A stretch of 64,000 nucleotides of DNA from Microbacterium sp. C5A9 (GTDB lineage: Bacteria; Actinomycetota; Actinomycetes; Actinomycetales; Microbacteriaceae). This document shows, piece after piece, positions 43,215-52,159 of this stretch (positions within the stretch are counted from its first letter, which is position 1; each line of letters begins with the position of its first letter). The stretch lies in the NCBI RefSeq assembly GCF_022627955.1, contig NZ_JABXGD010000001.1, positions 62,001 to 126,000 of the forward strand, read 5' to 3'. Made by a program: the position numbers and the translations under genes. The notes beneath the pieces are model-generated. The model saw only the letters and a list, made by a program, of their open reading frames with translations, was not told the DNA's origin and made no database searches.

Positions 43215-43288
43215 CGACCCTGACGGGACTTGAACCCGCGACCTCCGCCGTGACAGGGCGGCACGCTAACCAACTGCGCTACAGGGCC
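43215..43288 (-). tRNA. tRNA-Asp (anticodon GTC)
   Basis: This 74-base gene has a 7-bp acceptor stem (GGCCCTG with one G-U pair), the D-arm GCGCAGTTGGTTAGCGTGC, an anticodon arm with GTC in CTGTCAC, the T-arm CGGGTTCAAGTCCCG and discriminator G, as expected for Asp. CCA is not encoded. Confidence 0.97.
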
Positions 43289-43317
43289 ATACTTGTTTTC
43301 AATTATACCGGAAGGAG

Positions 43318-43390
43318 TGACCCCAACGGGATTCGAACCCGTGCTACCGCCGTGAAAGGGCGGCGTCCTAGGCCGCTAAACGATGGGGCC
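43318..43390 (-). tRNA. tRNA-Glu (anticodon TTC)
   Basis: This 73-base gene has a 7-bp acceptor stem (GGCCCCA with one G-U pair), an anticodon loop with TTC (CTTTCAC), the T-arm CGGGTTCGAATCCCG and discriminator A. CCA is not encoded. It is first in the Glu-Asp-Phe cluster and divergent from the LytM endopeptidase gene. Confidence 0.97.
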
Positions 43391-43601
43391 GGAGTCAGTC
43401 CCGGGGGACTTCCTTGCCGACGCTCAAGCATAAGGGAAGATTCGAGCAAAACGCGAATCGAGGGCGAGTCGGCTTCCGCCCGGGCGTGTTCGGGAGGACG
43501 ATGGACCTGTACGCCCGTGTCGCTCGACCCCCGCCGCGACCTGTTGCGGATGTGAAAGTTGTTGTTAGTGTGGCATCTGTGAATCCGGCGGAAGGGGCCG
43601 A

Positions 43602-45005
43602 GTGAACGACAAGCAATCGCCCGTGGATGCTGCTGCCATGGCGGCGTCCGAGGATTGCGGCTGCGCGCCCACTCCCGCCGAGAGCCGCGCCTTCTGGCAG
43701 AAGGGCTCCCTGAGCCGCCGCGGCGCCCTCGGGGTCGGACTCGGTGCACTCAGCGTCGTCGCCCTCAGCGCCTTCGGTGTGACCAACGGCGTCACCGCCG
43801 CCTACGCCGCGTCGTACCCCAGCTGGGATGACGTGCAGAACGCCATGCGCAACGAATCGTCGAAGGCCGCGGAGATCTCGCGCATCGAAGGCCTCATCGC
43901 CTCCCTGCAGCAGAAGGTCGCCGAGACCCAGGCCGCGGCCGTCGCCGCGGGCGACGAGTTCTACGCCGCGCAGCAGGCCTACTTCGAAGCGATCTCGATC
44001 GCCGACGAGCTGCAGGCTCAGGCCGACGCGCAGGCCGTGATCGCCGACGACGCTTCGCGCAAGGCTGCCCAGCTCGCCGCGCAGCTCTACCGCAACGGCG
44101 GCGACGACACGGCACTCGAGCTCTTCTTCGCGGGCTCTGCCGACAACGCCGACGAGCTTCTCTCGCGCCTCGGCACGATGGACAAGGTCTACCAGTACAA
44201 CCAGACGGTGCGCGACAAGGCCACGGCCGCGCGCGACGCCTCGCAGTCGCTCACCGACCAGGCCGTCGTCGCCCGCACCGAGCGCGACCGTCTGCAGCAG
44301 GTCGCCGAGCAGAAGATGCGCGAGGCGCAGGCCGCCGCCGATGCCGCCCAGGCAGCGCTCGACGAGCAGTCCGCCAACCTCGCGACCATGCAGGCGCAGC
44401 TCGCCGCCCTGAAGGACCAGACCGCGACCACGGTCGCCGGCTACCAGGAGGGCGTGCGCGTCGCCGAAGAGGAGCGCAAGCGTCGTGAAGCCGAAGCTGC
44501 GGCTGCTGCCGCAGCGGCAGCCGCAGCTGCAGCAGCTGCCGGTGGTGGCGGAGGCGGCGGTGGCGGTGGTGGCGGCACCGGAGGTCAGCCGGGTACCGGC
44601 GGATGGGTTCGTCCGCAGGGCGGCTACCGCAGCGCCGGCTACGGCTCCCGCCCTCGTCCCTGCCCGGCCTGCTCGGCGTTCCACTACGGCGTCGACCTCG
44701 CCAACGGCTGCGGCGCTGCGATCTTCGCCGCGCAGTCGGGAACCGTCGACTACGCGGGCCCCAACGGCAACTACGGCAACTACATCCGCATCCAGCACGG
44801 CGGCGGCGTCGCCACGGGCTATGCGCACATCAAGCCCGGTGGGTTCAACGTGCGCAGCGGCCAGTGGGTCGGCGCCGGTCAGGTCATCGCGTACGCCGGC
44901 AACACCGGAGCATCCGTCGGCTGCCACCTGCACTTCGAGGTCTACATCAACGGCGCGTACACGAACCCGATCGACTTCCTCGCGGGACGCGGCATCTCGG
45001 TCTGA
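43602..45005 (+). CDS. Secreted coiled-coil LytM/M23 endopeptidase
   Basis: This 467-residue protein should cut peptidoglycan cross-links or activate other hydrolases at the cell surface. A long N-terminus carries a twin-arginine-like signal (SLSRRGALGVG, Arg39-Arg40, then a hydrophobic stretch and AYAA near 70). A coiled coil (about 75-290) as in RipC/NlpD-type envelope proteins follows, then a run of about 17 Ala and 12 Gly, and a LytM domain (about 345-467). The zinc residues look complete: His361 and Asp365 (HYGVD) and His442/His444 (HLHFE). Two Cys pairs (CPAC, and Cys near CGAA and GCH) may form disulfides. The start is GTG with GGAAGGGG upstream. Confidence 0.9.
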   Translation: MNDKQSPVDAAAMAASEDCGCAPTPAESRAFWQKGSLSRRGALGVGLGALSVVALSAFGVTNGVTAAYAASYPSWDDVQNAMRNESSKAAEISRIEGLIASLQQKVAETQAAAVAAGDEFYAAQQAYFEAISIADELQAQADAQAVIADDASRKAAQLAAQLYRNGGDDTALELFFAGSADNADELLSRLGTMDKVYQYNQTVRDKATAARDASQSLTDQAVVARTERDRLQQVAEQKMREAQAAADAAQAALDEQSANLATMQAQLAALKDQTATTVAGYQEGVRVAEEERKRREAEAAAAAAAAAAAAAAAGGGGGGGGGGGGTGGQPGTGGWVRPQGGYRSAGYGSRPRPCPACSAFHYGVDLANGCGAAIFAAQSGTVDYAGPNGNYGNYIRIQHGGGVATGYAHIKPGGFNVRSGQWVGAGQVIAYAGNTGASVGCHLHFEVYINGAYTNPIDFLAGRGISV

Positions 45006-45020
45006 GAGCCCCGCCCGCAT

Positions 45021-45063
45021 GCACGAGACCCCCGGCCGCTGAGCGGAACCGGGGGTCTCGTGC
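45021..45063. terminator. Bidirectional hairpin terminator
   Basis: A perfect 15-bp outer stem (arms 45021-45035 and 45049-45063, starting GCACGAGACCCCCGG) lies between the convergent endopeptidase and pyrophosphatase genes. Confidence 0.85.
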
Positions 45064-45091
45064 GTCGGGCCCAGGCCCGGCGGATGCTGTG

Positions 45092-45583
45092 TCAGTGGCC
45101 CTGCTCGCCGAAGCGGACGATCGCCTCGTCGAGGATGCGCTGCGCCTCGGCAGCGTCGCCCCACTCGTCGACCTTGACCCACTTGTTGGGCTCGAGGTCC
45201 TTGTAGTGCTCGAAGAAGTGCGCGATCTCCTTCTTCGTGTACTCGGCGATGTCGCCGATGTCCTGGATGTGCGCCCAGCGCGGGTCCTTCGAGAGCACGG
45301 CGACGAGCTTGTCGTCTCCGCCGGCCTCGTCGCTCATCTTGAGCACGGCGACGGGGCGCACCTCGACGACGACGCCCGGGTAGATGGCGTGGTCGAGCAG
45401 CACGAGCACGTCGAGCGGGTCGCCGTCCTCGCCGAGCGTGTTGTCGAAGTAGCCGTAGTCGGCCGGGTACCCGAAGGTCGTGTAGAGCACGCGGTCGAGG
45501 TGCACTCGTCCGGTCTCGTGGTCGACCTCGTACTTCACGCGGCTGCCGCGCGGGATCTCGATGACGGCGTCGTGTGCGCCCAT
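45092..45583 (-). CDS. ppa: Inorganic pyrophosphatase (family I)
   Basis: This 163-residue cytoplasmic enzyme hydrolyses pyrophosphate and so drives biosynthetic reactions. Conserved segments include IEIPRGSRVKYEVD, YGYFDNTLGEDGDPLDVLVL with the Asp residues that bind Mg ions, and FFEHYKDLEPNKWVKV. Size matches actinobacterial family I enzymes. The ATG giving MGAHDAVIEIP is preceded by AAGGAG at a good distance. The neighbours are core genes. Confidence 0.96.
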   Translation of the reverse strand: MGAHDAVIEIPRGSRVKYEVDHETGRVHLDRVLYTTFGYPADYGYFDNTLGEDGDPLDVLVLLDHAIYPGVVVEVRPVAVLKMSDEAGGDDKLVAVLSKDPRWAHIQDIGDIAEYTKKEIAHFFEHYKDLEPNKWVKVDEWGDAAEAQRILDEAIVRFGEQGH

Positions 45584-45621
45584 GCGTGTGCTCCTTGGAA
45601 AAGACGGTTGGATGCCGCGCA

Positions 45622-46278
45622 CTAGCCTACCCGTGGCCGACGGGCGCCCCCGGATGCGCGATCCAGGAGCCTCGTGACGACACCGGTGAGCAGCAGGACC
45701 AGCAGTCCCGCATAACCGACCGGGGAGACGAAGACCGAGAGCGCCAGCGCGATCAGGAAGAGGATTATCGCCGCGAGGTCGCCCGTGATCCCACGGCGCA
45801 CGACGTCGGCGGGCGTGGTGGTGAGCTCGGGGTGGCGCAGCAGGTAGACCCAGCCGGCGAGAGTGGTCAGCTGCGTGAGGATCAGCGTGCCGATGTAGAC
45901 GAGCGGCTGCAGCGTGTCGGTGTCCATCTGCCCGATCATCGCGGTCGGCACCGGCAGCCAGACGATGGTCGCCATCCACGCGATGTTGATCCACAGCAGG
46001 GGTGGAGTGATCCACTCCACGTCGCGGTACTGGCGGTGATGCCCCATCCAGAACGTCGCGATGAGCACGAAGCTGAGGCCGAAGCTCAGCAGCTGCCCGG
46101 AGTGCTCGACGAAGAACTCCGCTGTGCCGAGCTTGTCCGTCGCGGCGTCCGACACCGACTCCATGAGCGGCAGGATCAGCAGCGTCATCGCGATCGCCAC
46201 GACCGCATCGACGAACGCCTTGAAGCGCTCGGTCCTGAATCGCCCGTTCCCGGCTTCCTGGTCGACCTGATCTTCCAC
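45622..46278 (-). CDS. TMEM175-family membrane protein (possible potassium channel)
   Basis: This 218-residue protein matches the TMEM175/DUF1211 family: six predicted helices, with the family signature near the start of the first helix, here RFKAFVDAVVAIAMTLL (18-34). The usual signature is RxxxFSD followed by a small/hydrophobic helix; Ser is replaced by Val. Bacterial members form leaky potassium channels. The family match is good, but the changed motif makes ion selectivity uncertain. It lies between ppa and the divergent tilS. Confidence 0.85.
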   Translation of the reverse strand: MEDQVDQEAGNGRFRTERFKAFVDAVVAIAMTLLILPLMESVSDAATDKLGTAEFFVEHSGQLLSFGLSFVLIATFWMGHHRQYRDVEWITPPLLWINIAWMATIVWLPVPTAMIGQMDTDTLQPLVYIGTLILTQLTTLAGWVYLLRHPELTTTPADVVRRGITGDLAAIILFLIALALSVFVSPVGYAGLLVLLLTGVVTRLLDRASGGARRPRVG

Positions 46279-46355
46279 GTCGTCAGGTTAGAGCGATGCG
46301 GGGTGCCGGCGCGACCGCCGGGACGAGATCTCGTCCGGTGATCTAGCGTGGAGCT

Positions 46356-47342
46356 GTGCCCTCGCTCTCACCCGTCATCGCCGAGATCCGCCTCGCCGTG
46401 CGCACCGCGCTCGCCGACCTGCCCGAGGGGTCGACCGTGATCGTCGCGCTCTCCGGGGGAGCCGATTCTCTCGCGCTCGCCGCCGCGACCGCGTTCGAGG
46501 CGCCGAAGCTCGGTCTTCGTGCAGGCTCGCTGACGGTCGACCACGGGCTGCAGAACGACTCGGATGCCGTCGCCGCGCGCGCCGCGAAGACGGCTGCAGG
46601 GCTCGGACTCGATGCCCTGATCGTCCAGGTCGACGTCGGGGTCGACGGCGGACCGGAGGCGGCCGCTCGGGACGCGCGGTATCGGGTCCTGAAGGACGCC
46701 GCGGCGGATGCGGGCGCCACGGCCGTGCTTCTCGGCCACACGCTCGACGACCAGGCCGAGACCGTGCTTCTCGGCCTCGCCCGCGGGTCCGGAGCTGCCA
46801 GCCTGCAGGGAATGGCCCCTGTGCGCGAGGACGACGAGGGAGTGCGCTGGATCCGGCCGCTGCTCGGCGTGCGGCGCGAGACGACGCGCGCGTTCTGCGC
46901 GGCATCCGACCTCGACGTCTGGGACGACCCGCACAACTCGGAGGAGCGCTTCGCGCGGGTTCGCGTGCGCGACCGCGTGCTGCCGGTTCTCGAGTCCGAG
47001 CTCGGGCCGGGCATCGCCGAGGCCCTCGTGCGCACGGCCGAACAGCTGCGCGAAGACGCCGAGGCGTTCGACGAGATGATCCACGAGACCATCGAAGACA
47101 TCGTCGAGCACGCCGAGGCGGGCATCTCGGTCAGCGTCGCGGCTCTCGCGGCCAATCCGGCGGCGCTGCGCAACCGGATCATCCGTCTCGTGGTCGACAG
47201 CGAGTTCGGCGTGAGCCTGACGCGACTGCAGACCATCGAGGTCGCCCGGCTCGCCACGGACTGGTCGGGTCAGGGCCCGATCGACCTGCCCGCCTGCTCC
47301 GCCGCCCGACAGGGCGGGCGCATCGTCTTCACCGCGCGCTGA
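46356..47342 (+). CDS. tilS: tRNA(Ile)-lysidine synthase
   Basis: This 328-residue enzyme makes lysidine at the wobble position of tRNA-Ile(CAU), letting it read AUA. It has the PP-loop SGGADS (33-38), the N-type ATPase core with HTLDDQAETVLLGLARGSG and the conserved RPLLGVRRETTRAFC. Length fits the short actinobacterial form lacking the C-terminal domains of E. coli TilS. The start is GTG at 46356 with no strong ribosome binding site. In most relatives hpt follows directly; here a minus-strand DUF937 gene lies between. Confidence 0.95.
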   Translation: MPSLSPVIAEIRLAVRTALADLPEGSTVIVALSGGADSLALAAATAFEAPKLGLRAGSLTVDHGLQNDSDAVAARAAKTAAGLGLDALIVQVDVGVDGGPEAAARDARYRVLKDAAADAGATAVLLGHTLDDQAETVLLGLARGSGAASLQGMAPVREDDEGVRWIRPLLGVRRETTRAFCAASDLDVWDDPHNSEERFARVRVRDRVLPVLESELGPGIAEALVRTAEQLREDAEAFDEMIHETIEDIVEHAEAGISVSVAALAANPAALRNRIIRLVVDSEFGVSLTRLQTIEVARLATDWSGQGPIDLPACSAARQGGRIVFTAR

Positions 47343-47349
47343 GGGTCGG

Positions 47350-47369
47350 CGACGAAACGCGCTTCGTCG
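47350..47369. terminator. Weak hairpin between tilS and the DUF937 gene
   Basis: A 7-bp stem (CGACGAA and TTCGTCG) with a 6-base loop lies in the 28-base gap between the convergent tilS and DUF937 genes. The stem is short, so terminator function is uncertain. Confidence 0.4.
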
Positions 47370-47370
47370 G

Positions 47371-47961
47371 TTACTTCTTGCCGCCGAGGAGTCCGCCGAG
47401 GAGATCGCCGATCCCGCCGCCGCCCGAGGACTTGCCGCCGCCGAGGAGTCCGCCGAGCAGGTCGCCGATCCCGCCGCCGCCCGAGGAGTTCCCGCCCCCG
47501 AGCAGGCCGCCGATCACGTCGCCGATGCCTCCGCCGCCGGACTGCGCCTCTGCGGTCTCGGTCTTCGCGCTCTTGTCCTTGTTCGCGTTGGCGATGAGCC
47601 CCATCACGATCGGGGCGAGGATCGGCAGGAGCTTGCCGAAGTCGATGCCGGCCGTCTGCGGCGACTCGGTGAGCTTCTCGGTCACCTTCTTCTCGTCGGC
47701 GCCGAGGATGTGCGAGACGATCTTGCCGCCGTCGGCCTGATCGATCTCGTCGACCTTCGCGGCTCCGGCCTTGCCCTCGTGACGCTTCAGCGCGTTCTCG
47801 ATCGCGGACGAGCCCTCCGACGTGGAGGCGTTCTTCGCGAGGCCGCCGAGCAGCACGGCACCGCCCTGCTCGACCCCGGCCTTCGCGACCTCGGGGGAGA
47901 CGCCGAGCTGCGCGGCGATGTCGTCGATCGGCACCTGCTTCAGGATGTCGTCAAGAGCCAT
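47371..47961 (-). CDS. DUF937 protein with Gly-rich C-terminal repeats
   Basis: This 196-residue protein has an N-terminal DUF937 helical domain (about 1-115), with MALDDILKQVPIDDIAAQLGVSP and LGGLAKNASTSEGSSAIENALKRHEGK. A low-complexity C-terminus of three 19-residue repeats follows (GGGGIGDLLGGLLGGGKSS type). The repeats are nearly identical at DNA level. DUF937 proteins are thought to be related to YidB and homeobox-like folds, but no biochemical role is settled. The start is the ATG giving MALDDI, with AAGGA seven bases upstream. Placement on the minus strand between tilS and hpt breaks a usually conserved gene order. Confidence 0.88.
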   Translation of the reverse strand: MALDDILKQVPIDDIAAQLGVSPEVAKAGVEQGGAVLLGGLAKNASTSEGSSAIENALKRHEGKAGAAKVDEIDQADGGKIVSHILGADEKKVTEKLTESPQTAGIDFGKLLPILAPIVMGLIANANKDKSAKTETAEAQSGGGGIGDVIGGLLGGGNSSGGGGIGDLLGGLLGGGKSSGGGGIGDLLGGLLGGKK

Positions 47962-48087
47962 GGAGAGTCCTTCCGTCAAGGGCATCCGCCCGTCTCACGG
48001 CTCAGAGTAGTGCGGATGCCGGGGGCGCACCCGGAATTCTGTAAGCCGATCTGCGGATCCTGTGCGGGAGCATCCGTGCGCGTCGCC

Positions 48088-48093
48088 TAAAAT
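48088..48093 (+). promoter_or_regulatory. -10 box of a leaderless hpt promoter
   Basis: TAAAAT ends six bases before the hpt ATG, and no ribosome binding site is present. Transcription would start at or next to the A of ATG, so hpt mRNA is probably leaderless. Confidence 0.55.
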
Positions 48094-48099
48094 CGATCC

Positions 48100-48651
48100 A
48101 TGCGCGCCGCGGAAATCCAGGACGACCTTGCCCAGATCCTCGTCACCGAGGAGGAGATCATCGCGAAGCTCGACGAGCTGGCAGCGCAGGTCGCCGTCGA
48201 CTACGAGGGCAAGGAGCTGATCCTCGTCGGTGTGCTCAAGGGGGCGGTCATGGTCATGGCCGACTTCGCGCGGGCGCTGCCCTTCCACGCGCCGATGGAC
48301 TGGATGGCGGTGTCGAGCTACGGCGCCAGCACCAAGTCGAGCGGTGTGGTGCAGATCCGCAAAGACCTCGACACCGATCTGAACGGCAAGCACGTGCTGA
48401 TCGTCGAGGACATCATCGACTCGGGGCTCACCCTCAGTTGGCTGCTCGAGAACTTCGAGTCGCGCGGTGCCGAGTCGATCGAGGTGCTCGCGCTGCTGCG
48501 CAAGCCCGAGGCCGCCAAGGTCGTCATCGACTGCAAGTACGTGGGTTTCGACATCCCGACCGACTTCGTCGTCGGGTACGGCCTCGACTACGACGAGCGC
48601 TACCGCAACCTGCGCGATGTGGCGGTGCTGGCACCGCACGTCTACAGCTGA
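48100..48651 (+). CDS. hpt: Hypoxanthine phosphoribosyltransferase
   Basis: This 183-residue cytoplasmic enzyme salvages hypoxanthine and guanine with PRPP. It has the PRPP-binding motif IVEDIIDSGLT (101-111), ILVGVLKGAVMVMADFAR in the core and DFVVGYGLDYDERYRNL near the C-terminus. It is in the conserved run with ftsH and the folate genes, though separated from tilS by the DUF937 gene. Its mRNA appears leaderless. Confidence 0.96.
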   Translation: MRAAEIQDDLAQILVTEEEIIAKLDELAAQVAVDYEGKELILVGVLKGAVMVMADFARALPFHAPMDWMAVSSYGASTKSSGVVQIRKDLDTDLNGKHVLIVEDIIDSGLTLSWLLENFESRGAESIEVLALLRKPEAAKVVIDCKYVGFDIPTDFVVGYGLDYDERYRNLRDVAVLAPHVYS

Positions 48652-48752
48652 CGACGACGGAGACGACGGCGGACCCTCGAGCCCGCCGGAGGGTACGCCG
48701 TGGGTGAACGCACAGCAGGCACCTAGCGCCTGCGCGATACGCTGATCCGACC

Positions 48753-50753
48753 ATGGATGTCAAGAAGCTCACGCGGAACCCGCTGATCTACGTCGCTCTG
48801 ATCGGTCTGCTGCTGTTCGGCGGCTTCCTGCTGATCTCGAACCTCGGCGCGCCGAAGCAGATCACGACGCAGGAGGGCCTCGAGCTGCTCTCCGGCGAGA
48901 CCGTCACCGAGGTCGTCACCACCGACGGCGATCAGCGTGTCGACATGACGCTGTCGAAGGCGTTCGAGGGTTCCGAGAACGTGCAGTTCTACTACGTCGA
49001 GGCCCGTGCCGCCGAGGTCGTGAAGGCCATCAGCGCCGCCGACCCGAAGGACGGCTTCAACGATGCCGTCCCGCGAGCCACGTGGTTCGACGGCATCCTC
49101 TCCCTTCTCCTTCCGCTCGTGCTGCTCGGCCTGCTGTTCTGGTGGCTGCTGTCGTCGATGCAGGGCGGCGGTGGCAAGGTGATGCAGTTCGGCAAGTCCA
49201 AGGCCAAGCTCGTCAACAAGGAGACCCCCACGGTCACCTTCGCCGACGTCGCCGGTGCGGACGAGGCGATCGAGGAGCTCCACGAGATCAAGGAGTTCCT
49301 GCAGGACCCGGCCAAGTTCCAGGCCATCGGAGCACGCATCCCGAAGGGCGTCCTGCTGTACGGCCCTCCCGGAACCGGCAAGACCCTGCTGGCCCGTGCC
49401 GTGGCCGGCGAGGCAGGCGCACCCTTCTACTCGATCTCGGGTTCCGACTTCGTCGAGATGTTCGTCGGTGTCGGCGCCTCCCGCGTCCGCGACCTGTTCA
49501 ACCAGGCCAAGGAGAACTCGCCCGCGATCATCTTCATCGACGAGATCGATGCGGTCGGCCGTCACCGCGGCGCCGGCATGGGCGGCGGAAACGACGAGCG
49601 CGAGCAGACGCTGAACCAGATGCTCGTCGAGATGGACGGCTTCGACCCGAACGCGAACGTCATCGTCATCGCGGCGACGAACCGCCCCGACATCCTCGAC
49701 CCCGCGCTCCTGCGCCCCGGCCGCTTCGACCGTCAGATCGGCGTCGACGCTCCCGACCTCAAGGGCCGCCAGAGGATCCTCGAGGTGCACAGCAAGGGCA
49801 AGCCGCTGGCGAAGAGCGTCGACCTCGAGGTCGTCGCCCGCAAGACCCCCGGATTCACCGGTGCCGACCTCGCGAACGTCCTCAACGAGGCCGCACTCCT
49901 GACCGCGCGCTCGAATGCGCAGCTCGTCGACAACCGTGCCCTCGATGAGGCCATCGACCGCGTGATCGCAGGCCCTCAGCGCCGCACGCGTGTGATGAAG
50001 GACAAGGAGAAGCTCATCACCGCGTACCACGAGGGTGGTCACGCGCTCGCCGCGGCGGCGATGAACTACACCGATCCCGTGACGAAGATCACGATCCTGC
50101 CGCGTGGCAAGGCTCTCGGTTACACGATGGTGCTGCCGCTCGACGACAAGTACTCCGTCACCCGCAACGAGCTGCAGGATCAGCTCACCTATGCGATGGG
50201 CGGCCGCGTCGCGGAGGAGCTCGTGTTCCACGACCCGACCACCGGCGCCTCGAACGACATCGAGAAGGCGACCTCGATCGCCCGCAAGATGGTCATCGAG
50301 TACGGCATGACCACGCAGGTCGGCCCGGTCAAGCTCGGCAGCGAGGGCGGCGACATGTTCGTGGCCCGCGACATGGGTCGGGGTCGCGAGTACTCCGAGA
50401 AGGTCGCGGAGCGGGTGGATGCCGAGGTGCGCGCGCTCATCGAGCAGGCCCACAACGAGGCCTACGAGGTGCTGAGCGCCAACCGCGACATCCTCGACAA
50501 GCTCGCCCTGGCACTGCTCGAGGAGGAGACGCTCGACCACAACCAGATCGCCGAGATCTTCACCGAGGTGCGCAAGCTGCCCGAGCGGCCGCTCTGGCTG
50601 TCGAGCGAGGCCCGTCCGGTCTCGGAGCTGCCCCCGATCGAGGTGCCGAAGAAGGACGTGCCGATCGCGGCATCCGTCGAGGCCCCCGTCGCCGCTCCGC
50701 GCACGCAGCCGGGATCGGCCGGTGCCGGTCAGGCGCGACCCGCGACGGCCTGA
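48753..50753 (+). CDS. ftsH: ATP-dependent zinc metalloprotease FtsH
   Basis: This 666-residue membrane protease removes misfolded and short-lived membrane and cytosolic proteins. It has two N-terminal helices (about 10-28 and 112-132) flanking an outer domain, an AAA module with Walker A GPPGTGKT (204-211), Walker B IIFIDEID and the [20 protein letters not shown]. The protease domain has zinc motif HEGGH (426-430), and the third ligand is Asp in [10 protein letters not shown]. The last 40 residues are Ala/Pro-rich. folE follows after three bases, so at least the first folate genes are likely cotranscribed. Confidence 0.97.
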   Translation: MDVKKLTRNPLIYVALIGLLLFGGFLLISNLGAPKQITTQEGLELLSGETVTEVVTTDGDQRVDMTLSKAFEGSENVQFYYVEARAAEVVKAISAADPKDGFNDAVPRATWFDGILSLLLPLVLLGLLFWWLLSSMQGGGGKVMQFGKSKAKLVNKETPTVTFADVAGADEAIEELHEIKEFLQDPAKFQAIGARIPKGVLLYGPPGTGKTLLARAVAGEAGAPFYSISGSDFVEMFVGVGASRVRDLFNQAKENSPAIIFIDEIDAVGRHRGAGMGGGNDEREQTLNQMLVEMDGFDPNANVIVIAATNRPDILDPALLRPGRFDRQIGVDAPDLKGRQRILEVHSKGKPLAKSVDLEVVARKTPGFTGADLANVLNEAALLTARSNAQLVDNRALDEAIDRVIAGPQRRTRVMKDKEKLITAYHEGGHALAAAAMNYTDPVTKITILPRGKALGYTMVLPLDDKYSVTRNELQDQLTYAMGGRVAEELVFHDPTTGASNDIEKATSIARKMVIEYGMTTQVGPVKLGSEGGDMFVARDMGRGREYSEKVAERVDAEVRALIEQAHNEAYEVLSANRDILDKLALALLEEETLDHNQIAEIFTEVRKLPERPLWLSSEARPVSELPPIEVPKKDVPIAASVEAPVAAPRTQPGSAGAGQARPATA

Positions 50754-50756
50754 CCC

Positions 50757-51353
50757 GTGTCCGTCGACCGCGCACGCGTCGAGAGGATCACGCGCGAGCT
50801 GCTCGAGGCGATCGGTGAGGACCCTGATCGGCCGGGGCTGAAGCAGACCCCGTCGCGCATGGCCGACCTGTACTCGGAGTTCTTCGCCGGCGTCGGCGAA
50901 GACCCTGCGGCTCCGCTGGCGCACACGATCAGCGTGACGCGAGGGCCTGCTCCCGACACCCTGCCCTCGGGTGCGGTGCTGCTGCGGGACATCCGCTTCC
51001 GCTCGGTGTGCGAGCACCATCTGCTGCCGTTCGCCGGTCGCGCCCACATCGCATATCTGCCGGGGGAGCAGGTCGTCGGACTCGGCGCCCTCGTCCGGGT
51101 GGTCGAGATCCTCGCGACACGACCTCAGGTGCAGGAGCGCCTGGGCGAGCAGATCGCCGACACGATCGCCGAGAACCTCGACACCCGAGGCGTCCTCGTG
51201 GTCCTCGACGCCAGCCACGGCTGCGTCACGATGCGCGGAGGTCGGCAGCCCGAGGCCTCGACGCTGACGATCGCGGCCCGAGGCGACTACACCGACGCCG
51301 TCTCGCGCGCCGAGCTCATCGCTTTGATCGGCGCAGGGGCGTCGCACGGATGA
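50757..51353 (+). CDS. folE: GTP cyclohydrolase I
   Basis: This 198-residue enzyme converts GTP to dihydroneopterin triphosphate, the first step of folate synthesis. It has the zinc ligands Cys85 and His88 in VCEHHLLPF and a Cys in SHGCVTMRG near 156, plus the active-site TRPQVQERLGEQI. The start is GTG three bases after the ftsH stop. Its stop overlaps folP (ATGA), so the pathway genes are translationally coupled. Confidence 0.96.
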   Translation: MSVDRARVERITRELLEAIGEDPDRPGLKQTPSRMADLYSEFFAGVGEDPAAPLAHTISVTRGPAPDTLPSGAVLLRDIRFRSVCEHHLLPFAGRAHIAYLPGEQVVGLGALVRVVEILATRPQVQERLGEQIADTIAENLDTRGVLVVLDASHGCVTMRGGRQPEASTLTIAARGDYTDAVSRAELIALIGAGASHG

Positions 51354-52156
51354 CCGGCATCTGGGGCATCGTCAACGTCACCCCCGACTCGTTCAGCGAC
51401 GGCGGGCGCTACCTCGACGTCGACCGGGCCGTGGCGCACGGTCTGCGGCTGCGCGCCGACGGGGCCACGGTGCTAGACGTCGGCGGCGAGTCCACACGAC
51501 CCGGTGCCGAGCGGGTCGGCCCCGATGTCGAGCAGGAGCGGGTGCTGCCGGTGATCGAGCAGCTCGTCGCCGCCGGCGCCCCCGTGAGCATCGACACCTT
51601 CAACGCCGCGACCGCCGCCGCCGCCGTGCGCGCCGGAGCGCGCATCGTGAACGACGTCTCGGGCGGACTCGCGGATCCCGACATGCTGGCCACCGTCGCC
51701 GAGACCGGAGCCGACTATGCGATCGGGCACTGGCGCGGATTCTCGTCCGACATGTACGCGCAGGCGGAGTACCGCAGGGTCGCTCGGGAGGTCGCGAGCG
51801 AGCTGAAGGAGCGGATGGGCGAGGCCGCTGCCGCGGGCATCGCCCCGTCGCGTCTGATCGTCGATCCCGGCATCGGTTTCGCGAAGGCGGGCGCCCAGAA
51901 CTGGGAGCTCCTGCGCGGGCTCGACGAGATCGTCGCCCTGGGGCCCCGTGTGCTGATCGGCACATCGCGCAAGCGCTTCCTGGCGGAGGTGCTCACGCAT
52001 GCGGCGCCGGACGACGACGCAACCGAGGCGCGACGCGACCTCGCGACCGCGGTCACCAGCGCGCTGGCCGCCCGAGTCGGAGTCTGGGCGGTGCGGGTGC
52101 ACGACGTGGCAGCCACGCGGGATGCTCTCGCGATCGCCCACGCGTGGGAGGGTTGA
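51350..52156 (+). CDS. folP: Dihydropteroate synthase
   Basis: This 268-residue TIM-barrel enzyme joins dihydropterin pyrophosphate to p-aminobenzoate; it is the target of sulfonamides. Motifs: IVNVTPDSFSDGG (7-19), DVGGESTRPGA, DPGIGFAKAGAQN and IGTSRKRFL. The N-terminus is short because the gene begins inside the end of folE. folB follows after three bases. Confidence 0.96.
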   Translation: MTGIWGIVNVTPDSFSDGGRYLDVDRAVAHGLRLRADGATVLDVGGESTRPGAERVGPDVEQERVLPVIEQLVAAGAPVSIDTFNAATAAAAVRAGARIVNDVSGGLADPDMLATVAETGADYAIGHWRGFSSDMYAQAEYRRVAREVASELKERMGEAAAAGIAPSRLIVDPGIGFAKAGAQNWELLRGLDEIVALGPRVLIGTSRKRFLAEVLTHAAPDDDATEARRDLATAVTSALAARVGVWAVRVHDVAATRDALAIAHAWEG

Positions 52157-52159
52157 CGC

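Noticed and set aside
44460..44585. Ala- and Gly-codon runs in the endopeptidase gene as a possible sequence error or CRISPR-like repeat
   Set aside because: The run stays in frame, the domains on both sides are intact, and there are no regular spacers.
47378..47740. A Pro-rich plus-strand frame opposite the DUF937 gene
   Set aside because: Its Pro/Arg composition is simply the complement of the Gly-rich repeats; there is no ribosome binding site or recognisable domain.
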